This document shows, in pieces, positions 25,379-35,286 of a DNA stretch of 47,513 nt. Made by a program: the position numbers and the translations under genes. Below the pieces are notes generated by a model. The model was not told the origin of the DNA. It worked only from the letters and a program-made list of their open reading frames with translations, and ran no database searches. How positions within the stretch are numbered: the stretch's first letter is position 1; every line of letters starts with the position of its first letter. The DNA is from an uncultured Prevotellaceae bacterium (GTDB taxonomy: Bacteria; Bacteroidota; Bacteroidia; Bacteroidales; Bacteroidaceae). The stretch spans positions 1-47,513 of the forward strand of contig CACXUV010000006.1 of the NCBI GenBank assembly GCA_902770845.1, read 5' to 3'.

Positions 25379-27421
25379 TTAAAGCATGCTTTCCATTGAG
25401 CCTTCATCGGTCACACCGTAGACGGTCTTGGGCACCAGCTCCAGAAAGTCGAGCATGAACTCGTTGTCGTTGCCCTGCTTGGCCGACACGCAGCGTATGC
25501 GCAGATAGTGGTCTTCTTCTGGATTGATGTGGGCGGTGCAAAGCACCATGCGGTAGGTGTGTGGCTGACGGGCAAAGTAGACGTGGTCGTTGCCGCCACC
25601 GTAGGGGTAATGGTAGCCGCCGGTGGGACCACGGTAGTAGCCTTTGTTCTTCAGTTCCTTCTGGTCGGTAGACAGTTCCAGGGCCGACATGCTGTTGTAG
25701 TCGGCTTTCCAGTTGGAACCCAGAATGGAAGCGTCGTTCAGATTCTTCGTCATGTCAAGGGGAATGCCCTGTGGCTTGTCGTCGAAGTAGATCTGGGCTA
25801 CGCCACGGGTGGGCTCGGCTGCAAAGCCAATGCGAATCTGCCAGTCGCCTTCGTAAGGCACGGGGGGCAGACGGAAGGTGAAGTCGAAGTCTTTGAATAG
25901 GTTCATTTCATCGCCTTCATAGCTGTCGTACCAGTCGTGCGGACGGCGGTAGACGAACAGACCTCCCTCGTTCAGCGTGACGCCATCGAGATAGCCGTTG
26001 GGGAAGTAGTAGTTCCGGCCATACTTGCCCGTTTCGTCATAGTCGGGGTCTTGGTTCTTCACGCCGTTGTTGCGCTGGTTCAGTCGGATGTCGTTGGTCA
26101 TGAGCTCGGGGAACACGGTCGAGAAGTCCATGCGGATGAGGCAGTTGAAGACCTCGTCGCGCGTTTGCTCGTCGAAAGCCAAAATGTCGTCAACGTAGAA
26201 ATAGCGGCCATTCAGGGCGTCTTGTTTGTATTCTTTCTCCACGCTGGGGCGGATGAGGGTTCCGTAAATCTGGAAATCATCGTCATACCGGCGGTTGATG
26301 TAGCGCTGGCCCACGGTGCTGCCTCCCGACCACTTGCGCACGGTGAGGCGTTCAAACTTCATCATGGTGTGGGGCAGCATGGTCTCATACCAGTCAACGG
26401 GATTCATGGCCGATGTCTCAATGCCAATGTCGTTATAGGGCGTAATCCAGTTCCAGCCTTTGACGTCGCGTGTTAGGATGTGATAGGCCAGGAAGCGGTG
26501 CAGGGGATTCTTCTCATGAGTGATGTGGGCGAAATCGTGATATTCGGCGTTGGCATCTTCAGGATACATTACGTCATAGATTTCGCATGCCTTGTTGTAG
26601 AGCTGTTCCACCGAAGTGATGCCGTATTTTTCGGCCAGTACCGAGTCGGTGGGCACGAAGATGGTGAAGCCAATGCGCTTCTCGTCGGGCACGGTTGCCG
26701 TTTCCTTGTTTACGTGCGACGTGTACCGGATACGCGGATAGTTGGCCTTCTCCTTTTCCCATGTTTCGTCGCGGTATTGGTAGAGCGCTTCGCTGAAGCC
26801 AGCCTGCTTCAGGGCGTTGGAGTAGATGCTGATGTTGGGGTTTTGCAGCATCATGTCGAGCACCATGCGGTTGCTGCTTTCGAGCACTTCGTTCACGGGC
26901 TGCACAAAGCCGTTTTCCACAGAGTCATCTTGCAGGGCAAATATGATGTGGGATGTGCCGTTCAAGAACACCACACCGTTGCCCTCTTCGTCTAAGCCAT
27001 GGCTCACCTCGATATAGCGGCGGTTCATGTTGGCCGTGGAAAGCACACCGTCGTTCATGTCGGCTGTGGTGTACATATCTTTAACAAGGTGTGTGCGCAC
27101 CAAAGTGTCGCAATCTTCGAACGATAGTTGCTCAATGCTGCTCAGTCCTTTCTTCTTCAGATAGTTCTGCATGGCTTCGTTGGTGGGAACGAAGCAGGTG
27201 TATTCACCGTAGGTGGCCAGCAGCTTCATCATTCCCGTGCGTTCGGCAAGGGCAGTGAAGTCGCTGTAGTTTTCATGACTTTTCAGGTACTCGCTCATCA
27301 TTTGCCCCTTGAAGGTGTAGAAATTAGATGAGTCGGGCTCGTCGCTGCAGGCTGTCAGCATCAAGGCTATGCCGCAACTGGCAAGGAAACTGCAGAATAT
27401 GTGAAATAGTTTGGTAGTCAT
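25379..27421 (-). CDS. Fasciclin (FAS1) domain lipoprotein with C-terminal beta domain
   Basis: A 680-residue lipoprotein with lipobox cysteine C25 (ALMLTACSDEPDSSNF). The first FAS1 domain (about 40-190) shows EYTCFVPTNEAMQNYL and CDTLVRTHLVKDMY. The second (about 200-440) shows GFTIFVPTDSVL and an extended insert with HRFLAYHILTRD. Residues about 490-670 form a beta-sandwich region (PYEGDWQIRIGFAAEP, VAQIYFDDKPQG), which may bind ligand. It is 31 nt after SusD (27453) and 42 nt before the next FAS1 gene. Its role is inferred as surface binding alongside the two SusCD pairs. Confidence 0.82.
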   Translation of the reverse strand: MTTKLFHIFCSFLASCGIALMLTACSDEPDSSNFYTFKGQMMSEYLKSHENYSDFTALAERTGMMKLLATYGEYTCFVPTNEAMQNYLKKKGLSSIEQLSFEDCDTLVRTHLVKDMYTTADMNDGVLSTANMNRRYIEVSHGLDEEGNGVVFLNGTSHIIFALQDDSVENGFVQPVNEVLESSNRMVLDMMLQNPNISIYSNALKQAGFSEALYQYRDETWEKEKANYPRIRYTSHVNKETATVPDEKRIGFTIFVPTDSVLAEKYGITSVEQLYNKACEIYDVMYPEDANAEYHDFAHITHEKNPLHRFLAYHILTRDVKGWNWITPYNDIGIETSAMNPVDWYETMLPHTMMKFERLTVRKWSGGSTVGQRYINRRYDDDFQIYGTLIRPSVEKEYKQDALNGRYFYVDDILAFDEQTRDEVFNCLIRMDFSTVFPELMTNDIRLNQRNNGVKNQDPDYDETGKYGRNYYFPNGYLDGVTLNEGGLFVYRRPHDWYDSYEGDEMNLFKDFDFTFRLPPVPYEGDWQIRIGFAAEPTRGVAQIYFDDKPQGIPLDMTKNLNDASILGSNWKADYNSMSALELSTDQKELKNKGYYRGPTGGYHYPYGGGNDHVYFARQPHTYRMVLCTAHINPEEDHYLRIRCVSAKQGNDNEFMLDFLELVPKTVYGVTDEGSMESML

Positions 27422-27452
27422 AATTGTCGATGGTCGTTTTTAGTGTTCTCAA

Positions 27453-29186
27453 TTATTTGGTGCGTTCAATGCTGCTGTCTTCACCACTGCCAAAGGCCGG
27501 GTTCTGTATCAGGTAGGGATTCACCTTCATTTCGTCGATGTGATAGGGCCAGTAGATGGATTCCATTCGGGCCAGTTTGCTGGAAATGGCGGTGCCACCG
27601 CTGGAACCTTTGCGCGATACGGTTCCAACAAGATAGTCAGTACTGCCTTCGCGTCGTGCTTTGCGCACCAGGTCGTACCAGCGTTTGCCTTCGAACATGA
27701 GTTCTCGCTGGCGCTCTTCCAGAACCAGTGCTTGCATGAGCGACTTCGTGCTGTAGTTGTTGAAATCCAGGTCCTTGCTTCCCGAAGAGCAGTTGCTGCG
27801 CTTGTTGATGGCGTTGACAATCTCGAAGGCTTGCTTCAGCAGCGTGTCGGCCTGTTGCTTTCCTGCTGCCGATGTGTCTACCATTTCCACAAGTGCTTCG
27901 GCTTTCATCAGCATCACGTCGCTCAGTCGGTAGACAATCCAGTTGGCATGGCAGAGGTCGGCTGCATAGGCAGAACCATAAGCGCCTTGCAGTTCTGCTT
28001 TTCCCAAGTTGATGGTGGCAGAAGAAAATGCGTATTTGTTGATGCCGTAAGTGTTGGATTGTCCCTGCACGGGTTGCAGGTTTTCATAGAACCGGCTGTC
28101 GTATTTGGTTTGGAACACGCTGAATTTCTCGTCGCTGATGTCCGTACCGATAAAATCGGCTGGTCTGACCAATCCGGGGAAAGTTGTGGCGTTGCCATAG
28201 AACCGGCTGATGGAACCATTGGCCAGCATGTTGTCGTCGTTCATGTAGATGAGCTCAAAGATGCTTTCGCTGCTGTTGCCGCTTCCAAAGATGTTGCTGT
28301 AGGCGTTTCCATAATAGTTTCCTGTGCTGAGCTTGTCGCTGATGAGTGGAAATCCGTCTATCAGTTGGTCGTTGCCCAGGATGGAAGCCGACATGTTTTT
28401 CTTTGCCTCCAGTTCGTGTTCGTCGAGCTTCGACTGAATGACCATGTCGGCATAGCGCACAGCATTCTTGTAGTCTTGCTTCCATAAGTACATGTCGCAC
28501 AGCAGGGCATGAATGGCATCTTGGGTGATGCGCCCGTGCTGATAGAATGTCTTGCTTGATGGGTAGTGCTTCACTGCCATGTTCTGCTTCTGTTCCAGAT
28601 CGGCAATGAGTTGGTCCAGAATGTCGTTGAATGGCATGGCTGGCTGAGCCAGTTGCTGATTGTCGTCCAAGAACGGTTCTGTTGAGAAAGGAACGTTGCA
28701 GAATGTGCGGATGAGATAGAAGTACATCAAATCGCGCAAGGCCGATACTTCAGCCACCGTGGCGTTGAGTTTGCTTTGGGTGTAGCTGGGATCTTTTTCG
28801 GCCACCTGTGGTGCATAATATATAACGGTGTTGCAGCGGTTGATGATGTTGTAGATGTCGCCCCATTTCGCATAGGTGTTGCTGGCGTTGATGTTCTCCT
28901 TGAAGATGTTGGCTATGTTGACATCGTTTTCGAAGTTTTTGCCGCCAACGATGTTGTCGGAACGAAATTCGCCCCATACCATCAAGCGGCTGACCACTTC
29001 CTGCGACTGCATGGATGAATAGCAGCCCGAAACAACACCGTTCACGTCGGCTTCTTCATTCCAGTATTTGCCCAGCACGATGGTTTCAAGTGGTTCTATT
29101 TCGAGAAAGTCGGAACAACCTGTCAGTGCTGCCGTCAGGATGTAAAAAACAAACAGCCTGAATGTAGAAAAAATATTGTGTTTCAT
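27453..29186 (-). CDS. SusD/RagB-family outer-membrane lipoprotein (first pair)
   Basis: About 577 residues from the ATG at 29186 (MKHNIFSTFRLFVFY); an in-frame ATG at 29213 adds nine polar residues. The lipobox is AALTGCSDFLEIEPLE, with C24 acylated. SusD signatures include GKYWNEEADVNGVVSGCYSSM near the N terminus and ALVLEERQRELMFEGKRWYDLVRKARRE near the C terminus. It follows its SusC partner by 11-38 nt and precedes a FAS1 gene by 31 nt. Ligand specificity is unknown. Confidence 0.93.
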   Translation of the reverse strand: MKHNIFSTFRLFVFYILTAALTGCSDFLEIEPLETIVLGKYWNEEADVNGVVSGCYSSMQSQEVVSRLMVWGEFRSDNIVGGKNFENDVNIANIFKENINASNTYAKWGDIYNIINRCNTVIYYAPQVAEKDPSYTQSKLNATVAEVSALRDLMYFYLIRTFCNVPFSTEPFLDDNQQLAQPAMPFNDILDQLIADLEQKQNMAVKHYPSSKTFYQHGRITQDAIHALLCDMYLWKQDYKNAVRYADMVIQSKLDEHELEAKKNMSASILGNDQLIDGFPLISDKLSTGNYYGNAYSNIFGSGNSSESIFELIYMNDDNMLANGSISRFYGNATTFPGLVRPADFIGTDISDEKFSVFQTKYDSRFYENLQPVQGQSNTYGINKYAFSSATINLGKAELQGAYGSAYAADLCHANWIVYRLSDVMLMKAEALVEMVDTSAAGKQQADTLLKQAFEIVNAINKRSNCSSGSKDLDFNNYSTKSLMQALVLEERQRELMFEGKRWYDLVRKARREGSTDYLVGTVSRKGSSGGTAISSKLARMESIYWPYHIDEMKVNPYLIQNPAFGSGEDSSIERTK

Positions 29187-29224
29187 ACTCTGTTCTTTTA
29201 CGTTATTCTTCATTTTACATCTTC

Positions 29225-32200
29225 TTAGAAGTCAACTGTAAGGCCCAGGGTGTAGGACTTTGAGCGTGGCGTCTGGCCTCCGTCGACAGATGCCCCATAG
29301 CCTCCATAGCTCACCTCCGGGTCAACACCCTTGTACTTGGTAAGGATGAAGAGGTTGTTGGCACTGGCATAGAAGCTCAGGCGTCCGATGCCCAGCACCT
29401 TCTTGATGACTTTGGGATCGAAGGAGTAGGACAACTGCAGGTAGTTCAGACGCAGGAACGAACCGTTCTCTACAAAGCGGTCGCTCACCAGCGTGTTGTA
29501 GTTGCTCGTTGAACCATACATGGCACGCGGTATGCTGGTCTGGTTGCCTTCTTTTCTCCAGCGCCAGTTCACGGCCTTGCTTTGGTTGTTGTTGTTGGTC
29601 ATGGCTTCTGCATCCAGTCGGGCCAGATTCAGAATCTTGTTGCCCACGCGGTAGTTGAACTGGGTGTTCAGCTTCCAACGGCCGTAATTCAGCGTAAAGC
29701 CGAATCCACCCGTCAGCTTGGGAAGCGAAGAACCTAGGTAGACAATGTCGAGCGCGTTGATCTGTCCGTCGTGGTTCACGTCGTCGTAGATGGCATCGCC
29801 TCCCTTGAATTCATGGTTCTTGCCAGTTCCGTCGTGCGAATAGTTGTAGATCATGTGCACAGGGTCGCCATTGTCGTCGACAACAATCTCGCCCGTTTCG
29901 CTCAGCACAAATGGTGCAGTGTGGCCTTCTGCCACGAAGTCGAGCCGTTCTTGTGGCGTCATGTTCTTGAAGGTCTCAAACTGGTATTCGTAGACGCCCT
30001 TGTAGCGGAAGCCATAGATGGCACCGAAGGGGTTGTTCAGTTGCACGCGCTGCAGAACTTCGCGGTTTTCATAATGGAATTCAGAGTTGAGCGAGTTCAG
30101 AACTGTCTCGTCCATGGTAAGGATTTCGTTCTGGTTGTTGCCGAATGTGAAGTTCACGTCGGCATAGAACTTTCCTTTTCGGATGAGTTTATTGGTGTTC
30201 AGGTTCAGCTCCCAACCAATGTTGCGCATAGAACCTGTGTTGTGGTAAGCCTGGGTGTAGTAGCCGGTGCTTGACGGAATGCTGACGTTGGGCATCAGCA
30301 TGTCGCGGCGAGTGGAATGATACCATTCGGCTTGCAGGGTCACGCGGTCGTCGAAGAAACCCAGGTCTACGCCCACGTCCCAGGTGGTTGTTGTTTCCCA
30401 GCGCAGGTCGGTCAGTCGGATGTTGTCGGGCTTCATGGCACCCATGTCAAGATATTTGGTGTCGCTGCTGTAGATACTTTCGTACAGGTAGTCCCTGTTG
30501 GGCTGGTTGCCCACGCGTCCCCAGCTGGGACGAACGGCCAGCATCGATAGCCAGCTGCGGGTCTTCTCCATCCAGGGCTCATCCACGATGTTCCAGCGCA
30601 ATGACACGGCGGGGAAGTAGCCCCAGCGTCGGTCGGGACCAAACTTGGTCGTGCCATCGGCACGCAGCGAGAAGTCGACCATATAGCGGCCCTTGAAAGC
30701 GTAGTGAGTGGAGAAGGTGTAGTACATGGAGCGCCACTGGCTGAAGTTGGAGTTCATGCCCGTTACACGTCCGGCTGCCACAGGATTCACGATGCCGCCC
30801 GAAGGTAGCATGTTGGCGTCGGTGCTCTGACCATTGCTGCTGCCAGAAGTCAGCTCAAAGCGGCCCATGGCCATCAGCGCATGGTCCTTGTTGTTGAAAT
30901 GCGGAATGAACGTCAGCGTTTGTTTGGTGTTGAAGGCTACGCTCTTCGTGCTGCCTGTATTGGCATTGTTTACGCCGTTGTTCCATGCCACGGTGACCAG
31001 TTCCTTGGGATAGAATTTGTCCACATATTCGTTGAAGATGTTCATGTAGACACGCCCCTGCCAGTTCAGCTGATGATGCTCATCGTCGAGTCCCAGCAGG
31101 TGGTAGTTCAGTTCCAGTTCGGGCGTAATGTCATAGGTGCGGTCGTCGAACTTAGCCATGTGGGCCGAGGCAACTGGGTTGACATAGCTCTTTTGGTCGC
31201 CGTCGAATACTGATGGGGCCGATTGCAGCATGGTGTAGTATTTATCGGTGTCTTTGCCCGTGAGTGGATCCTGCTCGTAAATGCTCATGTTGGGCATTTT
31301 GTGATAGGCAATGGCAAGCAGGTCGTCATAGTTTCTTTTGGTGTTTGTGTAGGTCAGGGCGAAGTTGGTCGAAATTTTGATGCGGTCGCTCACGTAGTAG
31401 TCCAGTGCCACACGGGTAGAGAAGCGATTCTGTTTCTGCTCAATGACCGAACCTGTTTCATGGTCGTAGCCGCCTGAAATGCGGAACGTTGCTTTCTCGC
31501 CGCCACCTGTCACCGACAGGTAGTGGTTCTGGCGCAATCCCCATTGGGTCACAGCATCCACCCAGTCGGTGTTGTTGTTGTACTGCTCATATTCCGAGAA
31601 AGTGGGGTCGTAGTTCAGTTCGCGCAAGTCTGATGCTGCATCGTTCTGTTCAGGGTTGAAGTAGGACTCCTTCAGCAGCATGGTGTAATCATCGCCGTTG
31701 AGCATCTTGTAGCCTTTGGGCTGGTAGGTGCCAGTGAGTCGCAGCGAGTAAGTCAGTTTTGGAGCACCTCTGCTGCCACGCTTGGTTGTAATCTCGATGA
31801 CACCATTGGCACCCTGAGAACCGTAGATGGCCGTGGCGGCAGCATCCTTCAGCACTGTGATCGAGGCAATATCCTCAGGGTTCACGTTCAGCAATTGGGC
31901 AAACTGCTCGTCGTTGGCGTTGGTAATGTCGAAGTTGTTCATGTCGACATTCCATGTGTTTCCGTTGACCACAATGAGCGGGTTGGCATTGGTGAGTGAA
32001 CTCACCGACGAGGCACCGCGCAGTCGCATGGTGGTTCCAGCGCCCAGGTTGCCTGAGTTGGCCACGATGTCAAGGCCGGCGATGCGTCCTTGCAGTGCTT
32101 CGTCAACGGTGGTCAGTCCCAAACCCTCGAACTCCTTCATGTCGATGGTCTGTGTGGCAAATGATATTTCGCGTTCGGGGATGGCCAGACCGCCGCTGTT

Positions 32201-32578
32201 CAGTCTGCGTTTCGAAACGACGGTCACTTCCTTGATGCTTGTTTGCGAAACCATCTTGATGCGATATTCCGACTTGTTGATGGGCAGCACCTGTGTCTTG
32301 CAGCCCACGTAGCTGAAGCGCACCTTGTCCTTGGGATTGCGTATCTTCATGGAGAAGTTGCCGTTCACGTCGGTGATGGTGGCTTCGATGATACGTCCAC
32401 TTCCGTCGACCTCGCACACCGAGGCACCCATTACTTCGCCATATTCGTCGGTCACGGTTCCGTGAATGACCGAAATCTGTTGTGCCTTTGCCGGGCTAAT
32501 GAATAATGTGCAAAGAATCATGAAGACCGTCGTGGTCATGAACCATTTGCTGGGTGTTAGAAATCTATTTCTTTTCAT
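29225..32578 (-). CDS. SusC/RagA-family TonB-dependent outer-membrane transporter (first pair)
   Basis: About 1117 residues from the ATG at 32578 (MKRNRFLTPSKWFMTTTVFM), preferred because an ATG at 32605 lies in a short tandem repeat inside the upstream gene. After the signal peptide comes a carboxypeptidase-regulatory-like domain (ISVIHGTVTDEYGEVMGASV). The plug domain has AGLDIVANSGNLGAGTTMRL, PLIVVNGNTW and VLKDAAATAIYGSQGANGVI. The barrel contains the conserved SusC acidic loop YDDVNHDGQINALDIVYLGS and ends in KSYTLGLTVDF. It is the partner of the SusD at 27453 and lies directly after a FAS1 lipoprotein gene. The substrate is unknown; no carbohydrate-active enzyme occurs in the operon. 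Confidence 0.94.
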   Translation of the reverse strand: MKRNRFLTPSKWFMTTTVFMILCTLFISPAKAQQISVIHGTVTDEYGEVMGASVCEVDGSGRIIEATITDVNGNFSMKIRNPKDKVRFSYVGCKTQVLPINKSEYRIKMVSQTSIKEVTVVSKRRLNSGGLAIPEREISFATQTIDMKEFEGLGLTTVDEALQGRIAGLDIVANSGNLGAGTTMRLRGASSVSSLTNANPLIVVNGNTWNVDMNNFDITNANDEQFAQLLNVNPEDIASITVLKDAAATAIYGSQGANGVIEITTKRGSRGAPKLTYSLRLTGTYQPKGYKMLNGDDYTMLLKESYFNPEQNDAASDLRELNYDPTFSEYEQYNNNTDWVDAVTQWGLRQNHYLSVTGGGEKATFRISGGYDHETGSVIEQKQNRFSTRVALDYYVSDRIKISTNFALTYTNTKRNYDDLLAIAYHKMPNMSIYEQDPLTGKDTDKYYTMLQSAPSVFDGDQKSYVNPVASAHMAKFDDRTYDITPELELNYHLLGLDDEHHQLNWQGRVYMNIFNEYVDKFYPKELVTVAWNNGVNNANTGSTKSVAFNTKQTLTFIPHFNNKDHALMAMGRFELTSGSSNGQSTDANMLPSGGIVNPVAAGRVTGMNSNFSQWRSMYYTFSTHYAFKGRYMVDFSLRADGTTKFGPDRRWGYFPAVSLRWNIVDEPWMEKTRSWLSMLAVRPSWGRVGNQPNRDYLYESIYSSDTKYLDMGAMKPDNIRLTDLRWETTTTWDVGVDLGFFDDRVTLQAEWYHSTRRDMLMPNVSIPSSTGYYTQAYHNTGSMRNIGWELNLNTNKLIRKGKFYADVNFTFGNNQNEILTMDETVLNSLNSEFHYENREVLQRVQLNNPFGAIYGFRYKGVYEYQFETFKNMTPQERLDFVAEGHTAPFVLSETGEIVVDDNGDPVHMIYNYSHDGTGKNHEFKGGDAIYDDVNHDGQINALDIVYLGSSLPKLTGGFGFTLNYGRWKLNTQFNYRVGNKILNLARLDAEAMTNNNNQSKAVNWRWRKEGNQTSIPRAMYGSTSNYNTLVSDRFVENGSFLRLNYLQLSYSFDPKVIKKVLGIGRLSFYASANNLFILTKYKGVDPEVSYGGYGASVDGGQTPRSKSYTLGLTVDF

Positions 32579-32594
32579 AGCTGTTCTTCTTTCT

Positions 32595-35240
32595 TCATTC
32601 TTCATTCTTCGTTAGTCCGCAGGCCTCTCTCACCTCGTCCTTCCAGTTCGTCAGCTGCGACTCGTCATAGAGCAGCGGTCCGTCGATCTGGTGCACCACC
32701 ACGTCGCTGGCGTTGTAGAGCATTTCCGTGTGGTTGGGGTTCTTGGCATTCTGAATCCAGTATTCGCGTCCCATCAGGTTATACAGGCTGTTGCTCTTCA
32801 CCACATGGCGGGTGTTCTTCTGCTGGTCTTTGATGGTCAGATTGTTGTCGTCGGCCGTCACGGTGATGCTGTAGAAACGCTTGTTCCTGGGGTTCAGCGT
32901 CGACGTCTCATATTTCACGTTGTTGATGGTCTCGCCGCCGCCAATGAACACCGAGTTGTCCTGAATGTGGTATTTCACGAAATTCATGATACGGTTGGCC
33001 ACCAACGTGCGGGCCTGCTTCAGCAGGGCAGCGTTCTTGGCAATGGGGCGCCACACGCCATTGGTGTCGCTCAGTGCTTCGAAGTCGCTCCAGTAGGGCA
33101 ACTGTTCATTGTTGTGCATTGCCTCGATTTGCTCGTTGGCAGGCACGTAGACTGTGTAGTTATAGGCATCGAAAAGCGAGCAGTTATAGTCGGCACAGGT
33201 GTAGGCACCCATGCTGGCTTTGAGCAGCGTGTTGTCCTTGCCACCCTTGGAGAGCAGGTCGAAGAACTTGTTGCACTCGTCTTTTCCGTTCAGGATGCTG
33301 TAGAGCGACTGTCGGCTGCTCAGTGGCAACTGGTCTTCCACCACATAGCTCTTTCCGTTGCCCGAGCGTGTCTGGTCGTAGATTTTTTTCACTGTGATGG
33401 GGCTGTTCTGCTCAAGCTGCAAGCCGCCGGCAATGGTCATCACGTTGTCCTGGCCGGCATTCTCCACCTTGATCATGCTACCGCCCTTGGTGCGGTAGAA
33501 GGTGTGTCCGCTTTCCAGACTGTCAATGATGATCAGGTTGTTCAGCATGTCGCGCAGTCGGTTCTGAATCAGGTCGCCGCCAGCTTGCGGGTCGGTCAGT
33601 TCGCCTTCCAGTTTCTGTTTGGTGGCCATGTCGTAGTTGTAGCGGTGTGCTCCCACCGTGTTCTTTTCCTGATCCCAGTAGAACTCATACAAGACCGAAG
33701 TGGTGTTGCCGTATGTGCAGGGGTCAATGTAGGTGAGCATGGCCGTGTTGGTGGGAATGATGAGGCTGTAGTAAGAGTCCATGGAGTTCAGGTAGGGTTC
33801 GAACTCCAGTTTCTCAATGGCCCAGTAAATCACGTTCATGGTGTTCTCGTTGACCAGTGCAGGGAACGAAACCGACGAGTAAGCCGCCGGCGTGAACACT
33901 TTGTTCAGCAGGTAGACCACACCGTTGCATCCCATGAAGCAGCTGTCCACGTGTTCCTTGGTGATGCCGATGGGCACCTTGTTGGTGTTGTCCACAATGT
34001 TCTTGAACTTCGATGGCACCGTTTCGGTGAAAGAACGAATGAGGTCGATGTCGAGCATCTTCACCAGCACCTTCATGGGCACGCGGTCCCACGACTGGTA
34101 CATGTCCTTCAGTCCTTCGCCGTCGTGGTTCCACCAGAAGTCGAGCGCCTTGTTCGAAGGCACCAGCAATGCTCCTGCATCGTAGTGCAGGTCGCGGCCC
34201 GATGTGTTGCTATACATGTACTGGTTCCATCCCGGGTCGAATGCCAGTGTGGCTTCAACGGGCTGTCCGTCGGGATCGTTGACCAGTTCGCCGCCCGTAG
34301 AACCAGGATATTCGGCGGTGTTGCTCGTTTGCGAGAAGTATTTCAGCGTGTAGACCTTCTCTTCGTTTTTGTAAAGACGGTTGTATTCCTTGGTGGCTCC
34401 TTCGTCGTAGAACGGGGCCGAGAAGCGGTCGAGCAATGAGGCAAAGCGCGACATGTTTTGGTGGCTGTGCACAATCTCTGCCATGTTTTCGGCAGCAGTG
34501 GTCAGTCCGTCTACTTTGTGAATGTAGCCGTTCTTGCAGGTAATGTCGGTCTCAACCAGTTTCTTGCCGTTCACCCACGAGTCTTTCACCGAGTTGCTCA
34601 CGCCGTTGGTCAGGATGCTCAGGTCCTCGTCGGTAATCTTGTTGTTCTGCATGAACGATGGCAGGAAGTGAATCATGGGCTTTGTGGTGTTGTCGCGCAG
34701 CAGCACAATGCTCTCGTTGTTGTCAATGAACTTCTGCCAGTATTTGGTGGGAGGCATCTCGCTGGGCGCAATGTGCGACACCGAGTCGAACACCGAAGCA
34801 GCCGTGGGGCGGCGCATGCACTGGCCTTGCAGGGGCTTGGGGCCGCTCACGTTGCTCAGCAGTTCAATCAGGTAGGCATTGTTCACCATCGAACTGTTGA
34901 ACAGCAGTTTCTTTTGTGCCATCGACAGGTCTTCATATTTCGCTACGCCCCAGTCGTTGTTGCTGAAGAATTTGTTGTAGACTGCGTCGTCGGCAGCAAA
35001 CAGCGTTTTGCTGCCCGTTTGACTGAGCACGTCGGTCTGGCCCAGGTCGTCAATCAGTCTCAGTGTGTAGCTGAAGTTGCCGTCTTCCTTCAGCCGGTCA
35101 TAGATGGAGTTGCCCAGCCATGACGGCTCTTCGTAGAGTTCGTCTTCGCTGCACGACGAAAAGAGCCCGGCACTCCCCAGCATCAGCAGCATGGAGAAAA
35201 ACACCGGCTTGCCCATTCTCTTTGGTACGTTGAACATCAT
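32595..35240 (-). CDS. Large multi-domain fasciclin (FAS1) lipoprotein
   Basis: An 881-residue lipoprotein with lipobox cysteine C30 (SAGLFSSCSEDELYEEPSWL). Fasciclin-type domains repeat along the protein: about 40-260 (TGSKTLFAADDAVYNKFF), 275-460, 470-640 (YYSLIIPTNTAMLTYI) and 665-870 (YNYTVYVPANEQIEAM). The domains are divergent, and the numbers given are boundaries by eye. It is the second gene of the long operon, 46 nt after the T9SS-tailed HExxH gene, and its last codons overlap a small tandem repeat leading into SusC. A role in surface adhesion or in presenting substrate to SusCD is inferred from the domain type and position. Confidence 0.83.
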   Translation of the reverse strand: MMFNVPKRMGKPVFFSMLLMLGSAGLFSSCSEDELYEEPSWLGNSIYDRLKEDGNFSYTLRLIDDLGQTDVLSQTGSKTLFAADDAVYNKFFSNNDWGVAKYEDLSMAQKKLLFNSSMVNNAYLIELLSNVSGPKPLQGQCMRRPTAASVFDSVSHIAPSEMPPTKYWQKFIDNNESIVLLRDNTTKPMIHFLPSFMQNNKITDEDLSILTNGVSNSVKDSWVNGKKLVETDITCKNGYIHKVDGLTTAAENMAEIVHSHQNMSRFASLLDRFSAPFYDEGATKEYNRLYKNEEKVYTLKYFSQTSNTAEYPGSTGGELVNDPDGQPVEATLAFDPGWNQYMYSNTSGRDLHYDAGALLVPSNKALDFWWNHDGEGLKDMYQSWDRVPMKVLVKMLDIDLIRSFTETVPSKFKNIVDNTNKVPIGITKEHVDSCFMGCNGVVYLLNKVFTPAAYSSVSFPALVNENTMNVIYWAIEKLEFEPYLNSMDSYYSLIIPTNTAMLTYIDPCTYGNTTSVLYEFYWDQEKNTVGAHRYNYDMATKQKLEGELTDPQAGGDLIQNRLRDMLNNLIIIDSLESGHTFYRTKGGSMIKVENAGQDNVMTIAGGLQLEQNSPITVKKIYDQTRSGNGKSYVVEDQLPLSSRQSLYSILNGKDECNKFFDLLSKGGKDNTLLKASMGAYTCADYNCSLFDAYNYTVYVPANEQIEAMHNNEQLPYWSDFEALSDTNGVWRPIAKNAALLKQARTLVANRIMNFVKYHIQDNSVFIGGGETINNVKYETSTLNPRNKRFYSITVTADDNNLTIKDQQKNTRHVVKSNSLYNLMGREYWIQNAKNPNHTEMLYNASDVVVHQIDGPLLYDESQLTNWKDEVREACGLTKNEE

Positions 35241-35286
35241 AATTATGTTGTCTTTAGGTTATTTCTTTTTTAGGGGGTTCTCATGC

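Noticed and set aside
18571-32578. The two SusCD pairs read as a recent tandem duplication
   Set aside because: The SusC and SusD sequences differ strongly throughout (signal region, plug, termini), so they are old paralogs at best.
32691-34439. 582-codon plus-strand frame opposite the large FAS1 gene, and the similar frame at 35191-37560
   Set aside because: Both are antisense shadows without signal peptide or domain; the opposite strand encodes a lipoprotein and a T9SS-tailed protein.
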